Notes: generated by a model not told the origin, from the sequence alone. Positions 34,402 to 43,952 are shown, numbered from the stretch's first letter. The stretch: 55,187 nucleotides of DNA from Terriglobia bacterium (GCA_020073645.1 JAIQET010000026.1:1-55187), one strand, 5' to 3'. Made by a program: numbers and translations.

Positions 34402-34896
34402 ATGCTTATGACAGCCATGACCCTGATGGATGCGCAGCAAATTGATGTAGCGCGCGACCGCCGCCGTCGCATCCGGATCACTGTGGCCATCCTTCTCGGC
34501 TTGATTGCTGTCTGGCTGGCTTATCACTACCGCAACTATCCGCAACGGCACGCCGCCGACCAGTTCTTCGCCGCCGTGCAGAAGCAGGACTACGAGGCTG
34601 CCTACGGGGCGTGGTTCCACGATCCCAATTGGAAGCAGCACACGGGTCAGCATTCCAAATATCCCTTCAATGATTTCTATCGCGACTGGGGTCCCGGCGG
34701 AGAATGGGGCCTGGTCAAGACCTACTCGGTGGACTGTTCACTGAGTCCCGGCGGAGGCAGCGGTGTGATCGTTCAGGTTACGGTCAATAACCGCGCCGAA
34801 CACGCCTACCTCTGGGTGGAAAAATCCGACCGCACCATGTCCTTCTCCCCCACCGAAATCCAGTGCGGGAACTGGGTGGGGTTCCTGACGGAATAG
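34402..34896 (+). CDS. Hypothetical membrane-anchored protein
   Basis: 164 residues. A short basic N-terminus, one membrane helix (IRITVAILLGLIAVWLAYHY) and an outer domain of ~115 residues with FFAAVQKQDYEAAYGAWFHDP, a helix-rich start like that of DUF4878/lumazine-type NTF2-like proteins, and two Cys (VDCSLS, EIQCGNW) that could pair. I recognise no named family. In-frame ATGs at 34402, 34408 and 34414 are all possible starts. Confidence 0.6.
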   Translation: MLMTAMTLMDAQQIDVARDRRRRIRITVAILLGLIAVWLAYHYRNYPQRHAADQFFAAVQKQDYEAAYGAWFHDPNWKQHTGQHSKYPFNDFYRDWGPGGEWGLVKTYSVDCSLSPGGGSGVIVQVTVNNRAEHAYLWVEKSDRTMSFSPTEIQCGNWVGFLTE

Positions 34897-34939
34897 AAGC
34901 TATCAGCTATCTCGCAAAGAGTAGTTGGTGTAATCGCCT

Positions 34940-36499
34940 GTGGGTGTTGAAAAAGGGGTGCTCGGGAGAGGCTGTTGGTGGGGCGGAAGGATCGCAGGGG
35001 AAGCGGACTTCTAGCAAAGACTATTAGTTAAGCCGTTGCGGCGAGCGGTGGCCTGGGCACTTGGCTGAGGAAGCGGACCAATCGCTTGATGTTCTGCGCA
35101 GCCGCCGCCAGGAAGAACTGCTCGCGAACAAACTTCATCCTGCGCAACCGCAGGCGGCGCAGTCCGATCTGATTCTTGAGTTCCGCGAAGAGCGCCTCCA
35201 CCTTTCTTCTTTCCCGTTGCGAGTGGACGAAGGCGGGAGTGTTGGCTAGGTCTCGGGCGCGTTGCCGGGCGGGTTCATGGATATGGATGGCGAGATACTT
35301 GTATTGGCCCGTGGTGCATTGCGCCTTTTGTGGGCACGCACCGCAGCGCTTGCGGCTTCCGATGTAGGCATGAGTTCGATTCCTGACGTTCAAACCAACG
35401 AAGTTGAGTGGCTGGCCTGCCGGACAGCGATAGCTGTTGCTTTCGGGAAGATAGGTGAAACGGTCGGGACCGTAGAGCGGGTTGTTCTTGCGGAGAGCAC
35501 TGTCGCGGGTGCAGCATATACGGTGTGATCCCCCGCTCCATTAACCACTGCAGGAACTCGCCGTTCCCGTAAGTGGCATCGGCGGCCACGGACGCGGGCT
35601 CCCGCCCTTGCCATTCGGCGAAACGAGCGATCATATCTTGGGCGGCCACCGTTTCCTGGCTCATGCGGGCCGCGGTCGCTTGCACACCCACAATCACACA
35701 ACTCCGATTGTCCACCAGGTAGTTGTCGTAGTAACCGAGCCGAGCAGGAGTTCCACCCTTGGTCGCGTAGGTCGCATCCGGATCAGTGGTCGACACCTGC
35801 TCCTGCTGATGCACCGGTTCTTCGGTGGGGTTCTGCTGCTCTAGTTCCACCAGATACTGGCGCACGGTTTGGTTCACCTGTGCCGCCTCCGCCAACTGCT
35901 CGCGCGGGATGCGGCTTCCCTTGTTGGCATTGGCCTCGACGAAACTGCCATCCACCGACAGGTTGTCCCCTTGGACCAGTCCGGCCTCCAGGCAGCGCGC
36001 CACGATCTCCTCAAACAGTTGCTCAAACAGCTTGGACTCCTGGAACCTTCCGTGCCGGTTCTTCGAGAACGTGGAGTGATGCGGAATTTCCTGATCGAAC
36101 CCCAGTCCTGTAAACCAGCGCCACGCCAGATGCATGCGCAGTTCCTCGACCAACTTGCGCTCGCTGGTGATGCCATACAAATAGCCGATCAACAAAATGC
36201 GCAGCAGAAGCTCCGGGTCAATCGACGGACGGCCCGTCTCGCTGTAACTGTCCTTCAGCTTTTCGCGCACGAAGGCGAAGCTGATGTGCTTTTCGATCAG
36301 CCGCAGCAGATGGTTCTCAGGAACTTGATCTTCCAGCCGGAAGTAGTAGAACAACGCTTCCGAACGATCGTGTTGCCCCATCATGATTAGCACGCCTCCG
36401 AGCATGGTGATCCAGCAAAACATGGAAAGGATTTCTTCCTTGTACCACGCTTCTGCCACTACTCCGCGTGCTAATCACAGTGACTTTTTCAACACCCAC
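34940..36499 (-). mobile_element. IS1182-like insertion sequence
   Basis: 1560 bp with perfect 16-bp terminal inverted repeats GTGGGTGTTGAAAAAG (34940-34955) and its complement (36484-36499), flanked by a 4-bp direct repeat GCCT (34936-34939 and 36500-36503). It carries one transposase gene, now frameshifted. Intact ends and target duplication suggest recent insertion. Confidence 0.88.
35028..36384 (-). pseudogene. Frameshifted IS1182-family transposase
   Basis: The first part (from ATG 36384) reads MMGQHDRSEALFYYFRLEDQVPENHLL with the first DDE aspartate in LSVDGSFVEANANKG and the second in VAADATYGN. After GITPYM, near 35510, the frame is lost; dropping one base restores TRDSALRKNNPLYGPDRF, PESNSYRCPAGQPLN, RCGACPQKAQC and the final glutamate block KVEALFAELKNQIGLRRLRLRR, which runs to 35028. 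A one-base insertion explains the break. Unless it is bypassed by frameshifting, the transposase is inactive. Confidence 0.85.
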
Positions 36500-36568
36500 G
36501 CCTGATTTCGACAGTTGTGCATGTGTCGCGAGAATCCCGCAAGGTCGAGTGCGTGCCGGTGCAGACAC

Positions 36569-37198
36569 TCAGTAGGGCAACGAGAAGTGCTTCTTCAGCT
36601 CAGCAATGTGTTCTTCGGCGCCCTGTTCAGCGGGACCGCCAGCACAAATCTCACGAATACGGTGGAAAGTCTCGGGCAACTCATCGAATCCGTGTTGAAG
36701 AGCCAGCAGGATGGACTTGCATTTCAAAGTCGGGTACTCGAACGAACCGGGTATGTTCGATGCCCAAAGTTCTAGCAAACCCTGTTCTGTCAGGTGCGGC
36801 GTTATGAGAGGAATCGCCAAGTCGGACAGGGCTTTTTTCACTTCACTCTCTACGGCGGCATATGAAGTCTCGTCTGAGAGTGTCCACCACTTGTCTTTGT
36901 GATCGGGCATGAGTGTCCCTATCCGAATCTCTGCCCAGTGGCACGCGTAAGAAGGTGGAGGAGCACTGGTGGATTTACCCTGATATTCGAGAATGCGTTT
37001 CGATGCTATCGCAAGATTTATCGTGAATGATTTCTCATCTGTTGGCGAGTATCGGCTCTTCTGAAAGTTAATGACGCCCCAGCAGTCTGGCGTTTCGCAG
37101 AGGAAGTTTTGGCTCTTCCGCCGAAAACCACTGAGTGCCATCGAAGGCCGAAGACTGCTGAGAAGGCGTTGGAATAAGAGTTCTGCTGCCGATGACAT
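36569..37198 (-). CDS. DUF4304 domain protein
   Basis: 209 residues. FRRKSQNFLCETPDCWGVINFQKSRYSPTDEKSFTINLAIAS is the DUF4304 core, followed by HWAEIRIGTLMP, DKWWTLSD and a helical C-terminus. DUF4304 proteins are scattered, of unknown function and often in accessory regions. It is the only intact gene inside the inverted-repeat element. The ATG at 37198 follows AGGAAG; a TTG at 37216 is an alternative. GC content is visibly lower than in neighbouring genes, which supports transfer. Confidence 0.82.
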   Translation of the reverse strand: MSSAAELLFQRLLSSLRPSMALSGFRRKSQNFLCETPDCWGVINFQKSRYSPTDEKSFTINLAIASKRILEYQGKSTSAPPPSYACHWAEIRIGTLMPDHKDKWWTLSDETSYAAVESEVKKALSDLAIPLITPHLTEQGLLELWASNIPGSFEYPTLKCKSILLALQHGFDELPETFHRIREICAGGPAEQGAEEHIAELKKHFSLPY

Positions 37199-37327
37199 TG
37201 CAGGTTCTTCCTGCAACTGAGGGTAGCAGCTTTCGCTGGGAAGGTGAGGGGTGTAACTGTTGAAAAATCGCGATTACACCAATAACACGCAAGTGGCTTG
37301 TTTGTGAGATGAGTTCTAGTCCAGCAG

Positions 37328-38278
37328 TTAGGCTTTCACCGCGCAGTGCTCCAGAGTCTTGTGCAGCGACGCCTCATCGCTCACGTTGAAGCAATGCTTG
37401 GAGCGGTCGATCTGGCGCATCAGCCCACACAAGACTTTGCTTGGCCCGAGTTCCACGAACACTTGCACTCCTTCGGCCAGCAACAGGTGCATGGACTGAT
37501 ACCACTTCACCGAGCCGGTCACTTGCCGGATCAGCGCATCGCGGCTGCGCTCGGCGGTGTTGACCAGCGCGGCATCCACGTTGCAGGCGACATCTGTCGC
37601 GGGCTTCTGAAAGTTCAGTGCTTGCAGGTCGGCCGCCAGGCGCTCCTGCGCCGGCTTCATCAGGGAACAATGGAACGGGGCGCTCACCGGAAGCACCTTG
37701 GCGCGCTTGGCGCCGCGTTCGTCGGCCAGCTTGGTGGCACGTTCCACCGCGCCCACGTGGCCCGAGATCACGATCTGTTCCGGCGAGTTGATGTTGGCAG
37801 GCTCGCACACCTCTCCCTCCGCCGCGTCGCTACACGCTGCGCTCACCAGGTCCAAGTCCATGCCGAGAATCGCCGCCATGGCGCCCACGCCCACGGGCAC
37901 GGCCTCCTGCATGTACTGGCCACGGTGCCGAACCGTGCGCACCGCGTCGGGGAAGCTGATCGTGCCCGCCGCCACGTGGGCCGAATACTCGCCCAGGCTG
38001 TGTCCCGCGACGAACTCCGGCTTCACTCCCTTCGCGTTCAGAACGCGCCACGCCGCAATGGAAGCCGTCAGAATCGCGGGCTGCGTGATCTCGGTCATCC
38101 GCAGTTTTTCTTCCGGCCCCTCGAAGCAAACTTGCGAGAGTTTGTAGCTGAGCGCATCGTCGGCTTCCTCGAAGGTCTGGCGGGCGATGGGATGATGCTC
38201 CGCGAGCTCCTTGCCCATGCCCACGGCCTGCGATCCCTGGCCCGGAAAAAGAAAAGCGATAGTGTGGTTTTCGGTCAT
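37328..38278 (-). CDS. fabD: Malonyl-CoA--ACP transacylase
   Basis: 316 residues. It loads malonate onto acyl carrier protein for fatty acid synthesis. FLFPGQGSQAVGMG, the nucleophile Ser ~94 in AGHSLGEYSA, the conserved Arg region RTVRHRGQYMQEA, His ~203 in PFHCSLM, and the C-terminal VFVELGPSKVLCGL are all present. It lies 48 nt downstream of plsX, separated by a hairpin, as the last gene of the yceD-rpmF-plsX-fabD cluster. fabH, often between plsX and fabD, is missing. Confidence 0.96.
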   Translation of the reverse strand: MTENHTIAFLFPGQGSQAVGMGKELAEHHPIARQTFEEADDALSYKLSQVCFEGPEEKLRMTEITQPAILTASIAAWRVLNAKGVKPEFVAGHSLGEYSAHVAAGTISFPDAVRTVRHRGQYMQEAVPVGVGAMAAILGMDLDLVSAACSDAAEGEVCEPANINSPEQIVISGHVGAVERATKLADERGAKRAKVLPVSAPFHCSLMKPAQERLAADLQALNFQKPATDVACNVDAALVNTAERSRDALIRQVTGSVKWYQSMHLLLAEGVQVFVELGPSKVLCGLMRQIDRSKHCFNVSDEASLHKTLEHCAVKA

Positions 38279-38301
38279 GAGTCCAGCAAAATGCTGCCTG
38301 T

Positions 38302-38325
38302 AGAGACGCAGCTTGCTGCGTCTCT
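38302..38325. repeat. Perfect hairpin between plsX and fabD
   Basis: AGAGACGCAG / CTGCGTCTCT with loop CTTG, a 10-bp perfect stem starting 1 nt after the plsX stop. It lacks a T tract. It may reduce fabD expression relative to plsX, or be an inserted dispersed palindrome at the place where fabH is usually found. Confidence 0.65.
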
Positions 38326-38326
38326 C

Positions 38327-39358
38327 CTAAGCCTGGGTACTCAGCACTGTCGCCGCGCGGATAGCGGCCAGCTCTTTCTCAATCGCGTCGTTGATCTGGT
38401 GTTCAGCAAATTCCGCCGCCACCCGGATCGCATTCTTGATCGCGTTTGCGTTCGACGAACCGTGGGTGATGAAGCACACGCCTTTGACCCCGAGCAGCGG
38501 CGCTCCGCCATACTCGGTGTGGTCGAGGCGCTTCTTGAAATCGGCAAACGCGCTGCGCGAGAGCAGATATCCCACCTGCCGCGTGATGGTCGCTTTCAAC
38601 GTCTCTTTCAGCGTGGCCCGCACCAGGTTCGCCACACCCTCGGAGGTCTTCAGCGCCACATTGCCCACGAATCCGTCAGCCACGATGACATCCACCTGGC
38701 CGTTGTACAGGTCACGCCCTTCCACGTTGCCCACAAAATTCAGCGGAAGCTGCTTCAACAACTGGAAGGCATCGCGCGTCAGCTCGTTGCCCTTGGATTC
38801 TTCTTCGCCGATCGAGAGCAGACCCACCCGTGGCCGCCGGGTGCCAAACATGCTGCGAAAATAAATCTCGCCCATTACCGCGAATTGCGCCAGGTTCTGC
38901 GGTTTGCAGTCCACGTTGGCGCCCACATCGAGCAGGGAAGCGGCGGTTCCAATCGCGGTCGGAAAGACGGCGGCCAGTGCGGGCCGGTCCACGCCCGGAA
39001 TCGCGCCCAGCACCATTTTGGCGGTGGCCATGGCGGCGCCGGTGTTGCCGGCAGTCACAAAGCCGGCCGCGCGGCCATCGCGCACCAGGCGAACTCCCAC
39101 CCGGATGGACGAATCGCGTTTGGCGCGCGCCGCCTGCACCGCTTTTTCATCCATGCCCACGACTTCACTGGCGTGGACAATTTCCAGCGGCAGCCCGGCG
39201 GCGGCAGGGTGGCGTTCGAGTTCGGCCCGGATGGCCGGCTCGCGGCCGACCAGGATGACCTGCACGCCGTATTGCCGTGCGGCCTGGATTGCGCCTTCGA
39301 TCTCAGGCTTGGGCGCCCGGTCCGAACCCATTGCGTCCAGGGCTATGACGCTTGGCAT
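38327..39358 (-). CDS. plsX: Phosphate acyltransferase PlsX
   Basis: 343 residues. PlsX makes acyl-phosphate from acyl-ACP at the membrane surface for phospholipid synthesis. [91 protein letters not shown] and [15 protein letters not shown] are diagnostic. It starts 12 nt after rpmF on the same strand. Confidence 0.97.
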   Translation of the reverse strand: MPSVIALDAMGSDRAPKPEIEGAIQAARQYGVQVILVGREPAIRAELERHPAAAGLPLEIVHASEVVGMDEKAVQAARAKRDSSIRVGVRLVRDGRAAGFVTAGNTGAAMATAKMVLGAIPGVDRPALAAVFPTAIGTAASLLDVGANVDCKPQNLAQFAVMGEIYFRSMFGTRRPRVGLLSIGEEESKGNELTRDAFQLLKQLPLNFVGNVEGRDLYNGQVDVIVADGFVGNVALKTSEGVANLVRATLKETLKATITRQVGYLLSRSAFADFKKRLDHTEYGGAPLLGVKGVCFITHGSSNANAIKNAIRVAAEFAEHQINDAIEKELAAIRAATVLSTQA

Positions 39359-39370
39359 GGAGTGTTGGTG

Positions 39371-39556
39371 CTAGCTGGCTTCCTCGACGTCCAGAACTTC
39401 CCGGCCTTTATAGTACCCGCATTTCGGGCAGGCACGATGCGGCATTTTGCGTTCGTGGCAGTTCGGGCACTCGGAGAGCGTGTGCGCTTTCATCGCGTCG
39501 TGCGCGCGCCGGTTGCCCCGCCGCGCCTTGGAGTGCCGCCGTTTCGGATTTGGCAT
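39371..39556 (-). CDS. rpmF: 50S ribosomal protein L32
   Basis: 61 residues. MPNPKRRHSKARRGNRRAHD is the L32 N-terminus, followed by the zinc-binding Cys pairs in CPNCHERKMPHRACPKCGYYKGREV. All four Cys are retained (C+ form), so the protein binds zinc. GAGGA lies eight bases before the ATG at 39556. Confidence 0.96.
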   Translation of the reverse strand: MPNPKRRHSKARRGNRRAHDAMKAHTLSECPNCHERKMPHRACPKCGYYKGREVLDVEEAS

Positions 39557-39636
39557 GAAGATTCCTCTTTGTAGCCCGGCCATTTCCGGCCGCGGCCTGA
39601 ATTTTGATCGGTCGACAATCCCTTGCAGAAAATCAA

Positions 39637-39724
39637 GATTGTCATTCCGAGCGGAGCGAGGAATCCCTATTCCCGCGACAAATCTCGGAGGTAGGGATGC
39701 TTCGCTTCGCTCAGCATGACAATC
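39637..39724. repeat. Long imperfect palindrome of the GTCATTCCGAGCG family
   Basis: Left arm GATTGTCATTCCGAGCGGAG and right arm CTTCGCTCAGCATGACAATC are imperfect inverted copies ~31 bp long, with ~26 nt between. It sits between yceD and rpmF inside the operon, so it would be transcribed and could form a stable stem. Confidence 0.7.
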
Positions 39725-39749
39725 TCAAACGGCCGATGTTTCACTGCAA

Positions 39750-40301
39750 TCAGTGTTCCAGCTTGTTACGAATGTCTTTCAGCGCGGACCAGCGCGGATC
39801 CTCGACCGGCTCCGCACACGAGCATTGCTCTGCGTTCAAGTTCTTGCCGCAATGCGGGCACAAGCCCTTGCAGTCCTCGCGGCAAATGGCTTTCAGGGGC
39901 AGGGCCAGAAGCACCTGCTCGCGCAGCGCGTCTTCCAGCAACAATCCCTCGCCCTGATAGTACCCGATCTCGGCATCGGCTGCGGTCACCGAAAGCTCTT
40001 CCTGTCCGGCGTCGGCCCCCAGCGGCCGGTAGAGCAGATCGAACTCGCGCTTCACGTCCTGGAGCACCGGCTCCAGGCAGCGCGCACAGGGCATTTCGAG
40101 CGTCGTATCCAGTTTCCCGGCGACCCGGATATCTTTTATTTTCTGACGCTTGCTGTGATGCTCCTCGACCAGTTGCGCCCGCCCCGTGGTGTGCAGCGGG
40201 GTGCGCTGGGTAAAATCCGCCCCCAGATCAATCACACCCGGGCCAAACTCCTGGTCCCAATCCACAGGATGGAGTTCCAACTGATGAATTTCGATGAACA
40301 T
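39750..40301 (-). CDS. yceD: YceD/DUF177 family protein
   Basis: 183 residues. MFIEIHQLELHPVDWDQEF start; Cys pairs in MPCARCLEPV and in CREDCKGLCPHCGKNLN; closing DPRWSALKDIRNKL, all DUF177 features. The family is almost always just upstream of rpmF and is linked to 23S rRNA accumulation in some bacteria. GGAGAA precedes the ATG at 40301; the open frame to 40349 is not conserved. First gene of the lipid cluster, with a strong promoter ~85 nt upstream. Confidence 0.93.
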   Translation of the reverse strand: MFIEIHQLELHPVDWDQEFGPGVIDLGADFTQRTPLHTTGRAQLVEEHHSKRQKIKDIRVAGKLDTTLEMPCARCLEPVLQDVKREFDLLYRPLGADAGQEELSVTAADAEIGYYQGEGLLLEDALREQVLLALPLKAICREDCKGLCPHCGKNLNAEQCSCAEPVEDPRWSALKDIRNKLEH

Positions 40302-40384
40302 CGGGATTCTCCGCGCCCCCACCCGATACCGCGAAGGCCGCGGAAACACGCTCAGAAGCGCCAGTTCTCAGGGAGCAACGTTTA

Positions 40385-40413
40385 AGTATAAGGGCCGCCT
40401 GCAGAGGGGTCAA
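40385..40413 (-). promoter_or_regulatory. Promoter for yceD-rpmF-plsX-fabD
   Basis: On the minus strand TTGACC (40413-40408), 17-bp spacer, TATACT (40390-40385). Both hexamers match the housekeeping consensus at 5/6 and 5/6. Confidence 0.75.
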
Positions 40414-40490
40414 CCGGCCGCATCAGGCGGTCGTGTCGCGATGGCTTTCAGACACCCTTTTGCGTTACCTAGGTATGTGCTAGACTGATC

Positions 40491-40505
40491 ATAGGGTATC
40501 CCTAT
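40491..40505 (+). promoter_or_regulatory. Operator-like palindrome over the antitoxin start codon
   Basis: ATAGGG-TAT-CCCTAT is a perfect 15-bp dyad whose right arm includes the first two bases of the ATG at 40504. An RHH antitoxin bound here would block either the promoter or, in RNA, the start codon. Confidence 0.6.
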
Positions 40506-40755
40506 GCCAACCCTCTACGTCGAAAACGTTCCCGATGACCTCTACAAAGCCCTGCGTAAGCAGGCTCGGGAGCATCGCAAGTCCATCGCCGCCGAGGTGC
40601 TCACGTTGTTGGAACAGAACATTCCCACGGTCGAGGAACTGGCCAAGCGACGCCGCTTTTATGAGGACATGAAAAAACTCCGTGCCCGCAAACCGCTTGG
40701 GCCCGGCCCGTTTCCCTCTGCCGAAGAGATGATCCGCGAGGATCGTGAACGTTGA
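40504..40755 (+). CDS. FitA/VapB-like antitoxin
   Basis: 83 residues. PTLYVENVPDDLYKALRKQAREHRKSIAAEVLTLLEQ is a ribbon-helix-helix domain of the FitA/Arc kind; the C-terminus (KKLRARKPLGPGPFPSAEEMIREDRER) likely wraps the toxin. It overlaps the following PIN gene by 4 nt (TTGA). No classic ribosome site precedes the ATG, which lies within a palindrome. Confidence 0.88.
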   Translation: MPTLYVENVPDDLYKALRKQAREHRKSIAAEVLTLLEQNIPTVEELAKRRRFYEDMKKLRARKPLGPGPFPSAEEMIREDRER

Positions 40756-41183
40756 CAGAACTCGTCCTCGATGCCAGCGTTGCCACGAAGTGGGCCGTCC
40801 CCGGCATACTAGAGCCACTGGCGGAACAGGCCGACGACCTGCTGCGACAGTACACCGATGGTCAGATTAACCTGCTCGTTCCAGACCTTTTCTGGAGCGA
40901 AATCGCGAACGCCCTCTGGAAAGCGGCGCGCCGGGGCAGAATCTCCGCTGAAACCGCGGACGACGCACTCGCCGAGATGATCGCTCGAGACTTTCCCACC
41001 ATCCCCAGCCGGGATGTGCTGGACCGGGCGCTCACCATTGCGGTGCAATTCGATCGCTCGGTCTATGACAGCCTTTACGTTGCACTCGCAGTGGCCAGAA
41101 AGACTCAGCTGATCACTGCTGACGAGCGTCTGGCGAACGCCTTGGCGGCGCGGCTGCCGGTGAAGTGGCTGGGTGCGTTCTAG
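40752..41183 (+). CDS. PIN-domain toxin (VapC-like)
   Basis: 143 residues, TTG start in the TTGA overlap. Acidic PIN residues: Asp in LVLDASVATKW, Glu in FWSEIANALWK, Asp in VYDSLYVALAV and Asp in ITADERLANAL. LDASVAxKW puts it with the group of PIN proteins found beside Phd- or FitA-like antitoxins. Target RNA unknown. Confidence 0.9.
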   Translation: MTELVLDASVATKWAVPGILEPLAEQADDLLRQYTDGQINLLVPDLFWSEIANALWKAARRGRISAETADDALAEMIARDFPTIPSRDVLDRALTIAVQFDRSVYDSLYVALAVARKTQLITADERLANALAARLPVKWLGAF

Positions 41184-41296
41184 ATGGTTTCAGGTTAGTG
41201 ATTTTGGGTGGCGCAGGCGCTTTAGCGCTGCGGTAACCAAACTCGAGTTGAATCCCGGCTTCACTCCGCCGAGGTGCCTGTTTCGCTTCAGCCCCC

Positions 41297-43405
41297 CTAA
41301 CTCACCACCGGCAGGGCCCTCACCCGCTTCTTCGTCGCCGCATAAATCGCATTGCACAGCGCCGGCGCCAGCGGAGGCACAGGAGGCTCGCCCGCCCCGG
41401 TGGGCGCTTCCGTGCTTTGCACAAAATAAGCCTCGACCACCGGCGCCTCATTCATGCGGATGGGCTGGTAGTCATCAAAGTTGCCCTGCACCACTCGTCC
41501 CTTGTCGATGGTGATCTGTCCCCGCAAGGCGTTGGTCAGCGCGTAAATCACACCACCCTGGATCTGCTGCTCCAGAATGTTCGGATTGATGACCTGCCCG
41601 CAATCCATCGCACCCACCACGCGATGCACTCGTGGCTGGTCGTTTTCCATCGAAATCTCCACCACCTCGGCCATGTAGGTGTGGAAGGAGGCGAAGCAAG
41701 CAATGCCGTGATAGTGCCCCGGAACCAGGGCTTTGCCCCATCCGGCCTTTTCCGCTGCCAGTTGCAGCACGCCGCGCATGCGCGCGGTGCTCCAGCCATT
41801 CAGGTCTTCATCTTTGGCGAGTAGGCGCAGGCGCAGCTCCAGCGGATCTTTCCCACCCGCCACCGCCAGTTCGTCGATGAACGACTCGCTCGCGAAGCCC
41901 ACCTGCAACGCGTTCACCGAGCGCATCCAGCCCAGGGGCACGGGCGTCTCGGTCATTACATACTCGATGAGCGTGTTGGGAATCGCATAGACGAATGAAG
42001 CTTCTTCTTTTACCTCCGAATCCGTGCCATCCTCTGCAGGAAACCCTTTCTGAATATTGATGGACGGCATGACGATGCGGTGGGAGAAGGCCACCGGCCA
42101 GCCCTGCCCGTCCAGCGCCGCGCTCAGCCGGTGATAGCTGGCTGGGCGGTAGGTGGAAAAGCGCATGTCGTCTTCGCGCGTCCAGATGACCTTGACCGGA
42201 GTATTGGCAGCCTTCGAGACCAGGGCAGCCTCGACCCCGTAGTCGTGTTCCAATCGCCGCCCGAAGCCTCCGCCGATCAGAGTGACGTTGACCTTCACCT
42301 GTTCGGAGTCCAAGCCCACAGCCGACGCCACTGAGTCCCGCACATCCTGCGGCACCTGCGTCGGCGCCCAGATCTCACAACTCGATCCCTGAAAATGCGC
42401 AGTGCAGTTGCCCGGCTCCATCGGCGCATGCGCCATAAAGGGGAGCTGGTAATCCGCTGCCAGACGCCTTCCAGACGTCTTGGAAACGTCGCCCGCTGCG
42501 TAGAGAACCGCAGCTTTGTCCGAAGCGGATTTCTTCAAACCATCCATGATCCCTGCGGAACTCAGGTCCTTGTTTGATCCCTCATCCCACTGAACGTTGA
42601 GCACCCGCCGCCCTTCCATTGCGCCCCACACGCTGTCGGCGACAACCGCTACCGCCGAGTCACCGATCTTTCCCACGTAGCTGACTCCGGAAATCTTCTT
42701 CGACTCCTTGTCATCGAAGCCGGCCACTTTGCCTCCGATCACCGGGCAGCGAGCCAGCACCGCGTACTTCATGTTGGGCAGACGGAAATCGATCCCATAG
42801 ACCGCGCTGCCGTCCACCTTGGACGGAGTGTCGATGCGCGGCACAGCGGTACCCACAATCTTGTAGTCCTTGGCCTGCTTCAGCGGGGGATCGGTCGGTA
42901 CCCGAAGCGTCGCAGCCTGATTAGCCAGTTCCCCGTAGCTCAAGCGGCGATTCGAGGCGGTGTGAATAACCGAACTGTTCTCCGCTTTGCAGGCAGACCG
43001 CGCCACACCCCACTCCAGCGCCGCCGCGCTGATCAGCATCTCGCGTGCGGCCGCCCCGGCCTTGCGCATGGGGTCCCAGGTGGTGCGCACGCTGGCGCTG
43101 CCGCCAGTCGTCTGGTCGCCATACAACGTGCTTGCGCCCGCTTGTTCGATCGTGATCTGCTTCCAGTCAGCCCCCAACTCTTCGGCAAGAATCATCGGGA
43201 GAGAAGTGCGCACACCCTGTCCCATCTCCGAGCGCGCGACGACGACGGTAATTTTCCCATCCGGCGTGATCTTCAAATAAGCGTTAGGCGCGAAGGTGTC
43301 TGAGGCGCTGCGGGGCGCCCCGTGCGGCAGGTAGAACCCAATCACCAGTCCAGCCCCGGCGGCAACGCCGGCGGTGAGGAAGTCGCGGCGAGAGAGCGGG
43401 CTCAT
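41297..43405 (-). CDS. Molybdopterin-dependent aldehyde/isoquinoline-type oxidoreductase, large subunit
   Basis: 702 residues. A Tat signal ([19 protein letters not shown]) implies export folded with cofactor. The xanthine oxidase large-subunit fold is seen in [53 protein letters not shown], and the active-site Glu region [14 protein letters not shown]. It resembles IorB of isoquinoline 1-oxidoreductase, where the large subunit is Tat-exported and pairs with a small 2Fe-2S subunit lacking a separate FAD subunit. The real substrate is unknown. It overlaps the small-subunit gene by 4 nt. Confidence 0.93.
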   Translation of the reverse strand: MSPLSRRDFLTAGVAAGAGLVIGFYLPHGAPRSASDTFAPNAYLKITPDGKITVVVARSEMGQGVRTSLPMILAEELGADWKQITIEQAGASTLYGDQTTGGSASVRTTWDPMRKAGAAAREMLISAAALEWGVARSACKAENSSVIHTASNRRLSYGELANQAATLRVPTDPPLKQAKDYKIVGTAVPRIDTPSKVDGSAVYGIDFRLPNMKYAVLARCPVIGGKVAGFDDKESKKISGVSYVGKIGDSAVAVVADSVWGAMEGRRVLNVQWDEGSNKDLSSAGIMDGLKKSASDKAAVLYAAGDVSKTSGRRLAADYQLPFMAHAPMEPGNCTAHFQGSSCEIWAPTQVPQDVRDSVASAVGLDSEQVKVNVTLIGGGFGRRLEHDYGVEAALVSKAANTPVKVIWTREDDMRFSTYRPASYHRLSAALDGQGWPVAFSHRIVMPSINIQKGFPAEDGTDSEVKEEASFVYAIPNTLIEYVMTETPVPLGWMRSVNALQVGFASESFIDELAVAGGKDPLELRLRLLAKDEDLNGWSTARMRGVLQLAAEKAGWGKALVPGHYHGIACFASFHTYMAEVVEISMENDQPRVHRVVGAMDCGQVINPNILEQQIQGGVIYALTNALRGQITIDKGRVVQGNFDDYQPIRMNEAPVVEAYFVQSTEAPTGAGEPPVPPLAPALCNAIYAATKKRVRALPVVS

Positions 43406-43869
43406 CGCGCACCTCCCGTGCCCGCGGCGCGATGAATCGCCCGCCGGATGCGCTCATAAGTTCCGCAGCGGCAGAGGTTGCCCGACATCGCCTGGGTGAT
43501 CTGGTCATCCGATGGCTGCGGGTTCTTCGCCAGCAGTGCCACCGCCTCCATGATCTGCCCCGCCTGGCAGTAGCCGCACTGCGGTACCTCCTCGGCGATC
43601 CATGCCTTCTGCACTGCATGCAGTCCGTTCGTCGAAAGGCCTTCGATGGTGATGATGTTCTTCCCGGCAACCTGCGAGACCGGAGTCGAACACGACCGTG
43701 CCGCCGCTCCGTCCACGTGCACCGTGCAGGCGCCGCAGAGCCCGGCGCCACAGCCGAACTTGGTGCCAGTCAGCTCAAGGGTGTCGCGCAAGACCCAGAG
43801 CAGCGGCGTGTCCGGCGACACGTTGACCTTGTGCTCACTGCCGTTTACACGAAGAGTGATGTCAGCCAT
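43402..43869 (-). CDS. 2Fe-2S small subunit of the molybdenum hydroxylase
   Basis: 155 residues. The plant-type cluster is bound by [16 protein letters not shown] plus a fourth Cys (ARSC); the second cluster by [10 protein letters not shown] and [12 protein letters not shown]. This is the IorA/CoxS layout. It passes electrons from the molybdenum site to an acceptor. With no Tat signal it is probably exported bound to the large subunit. ATG 43869 starts [15 protein letters not shown]; the frame upstream to 43998 is not conserved. Confidence 0.94.
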   Translation of the reverse strand: MADITLRVNGSEHKVNVSPDTPLLWVLRDTLELTGTKFGCGAGLCGACTVHVDGAAARSCSTPVSQVAGKNIITIEGLSTNGLHAVQKAWIAEEVPQCGYCQAGQIMEAVALLAKNPQPSDDQITQAMSGNLCRCGTYERIRRAIHRAAGTGGAR

Positions 43870-43952
43870 GTTTTGTCCAGTGCTTCGAGTAGGGCCACAT
43901 GGTAGCGGAAATGGCGGAAAAGGAAAATGAGCGTTAGGTGAAACCTGGCCCC

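Larger units (their letters stand above)
34925..37282. mobile_element. Passenger element with imperfect terminal inverted repeats, interrupted by an IS
   Basis: TTGGTGTAATCGC (34925-34937) is repeated inverted as GCGATTACACCAA (37270-37282). If the insertion sequence and one GCCT copy are removed, the match continues inward: left GATTTCGACAGTT, right (read inward) GATTTTTCAACAGTT, giving ends of ~28 bp. The restored element would be ~800 bp and hold a single DUF4304 gene and no transposase. I see no clear target duplication. Origin and mobility are inferred. Confidence 0.6.

Noticed and set aside
37346..39574. 742-codon plus-strand frame opposite fabD-plsX-rpmF
   Set aside because: It covers three well-identified genes on the other strand; long antisense frames are common at this GC content.
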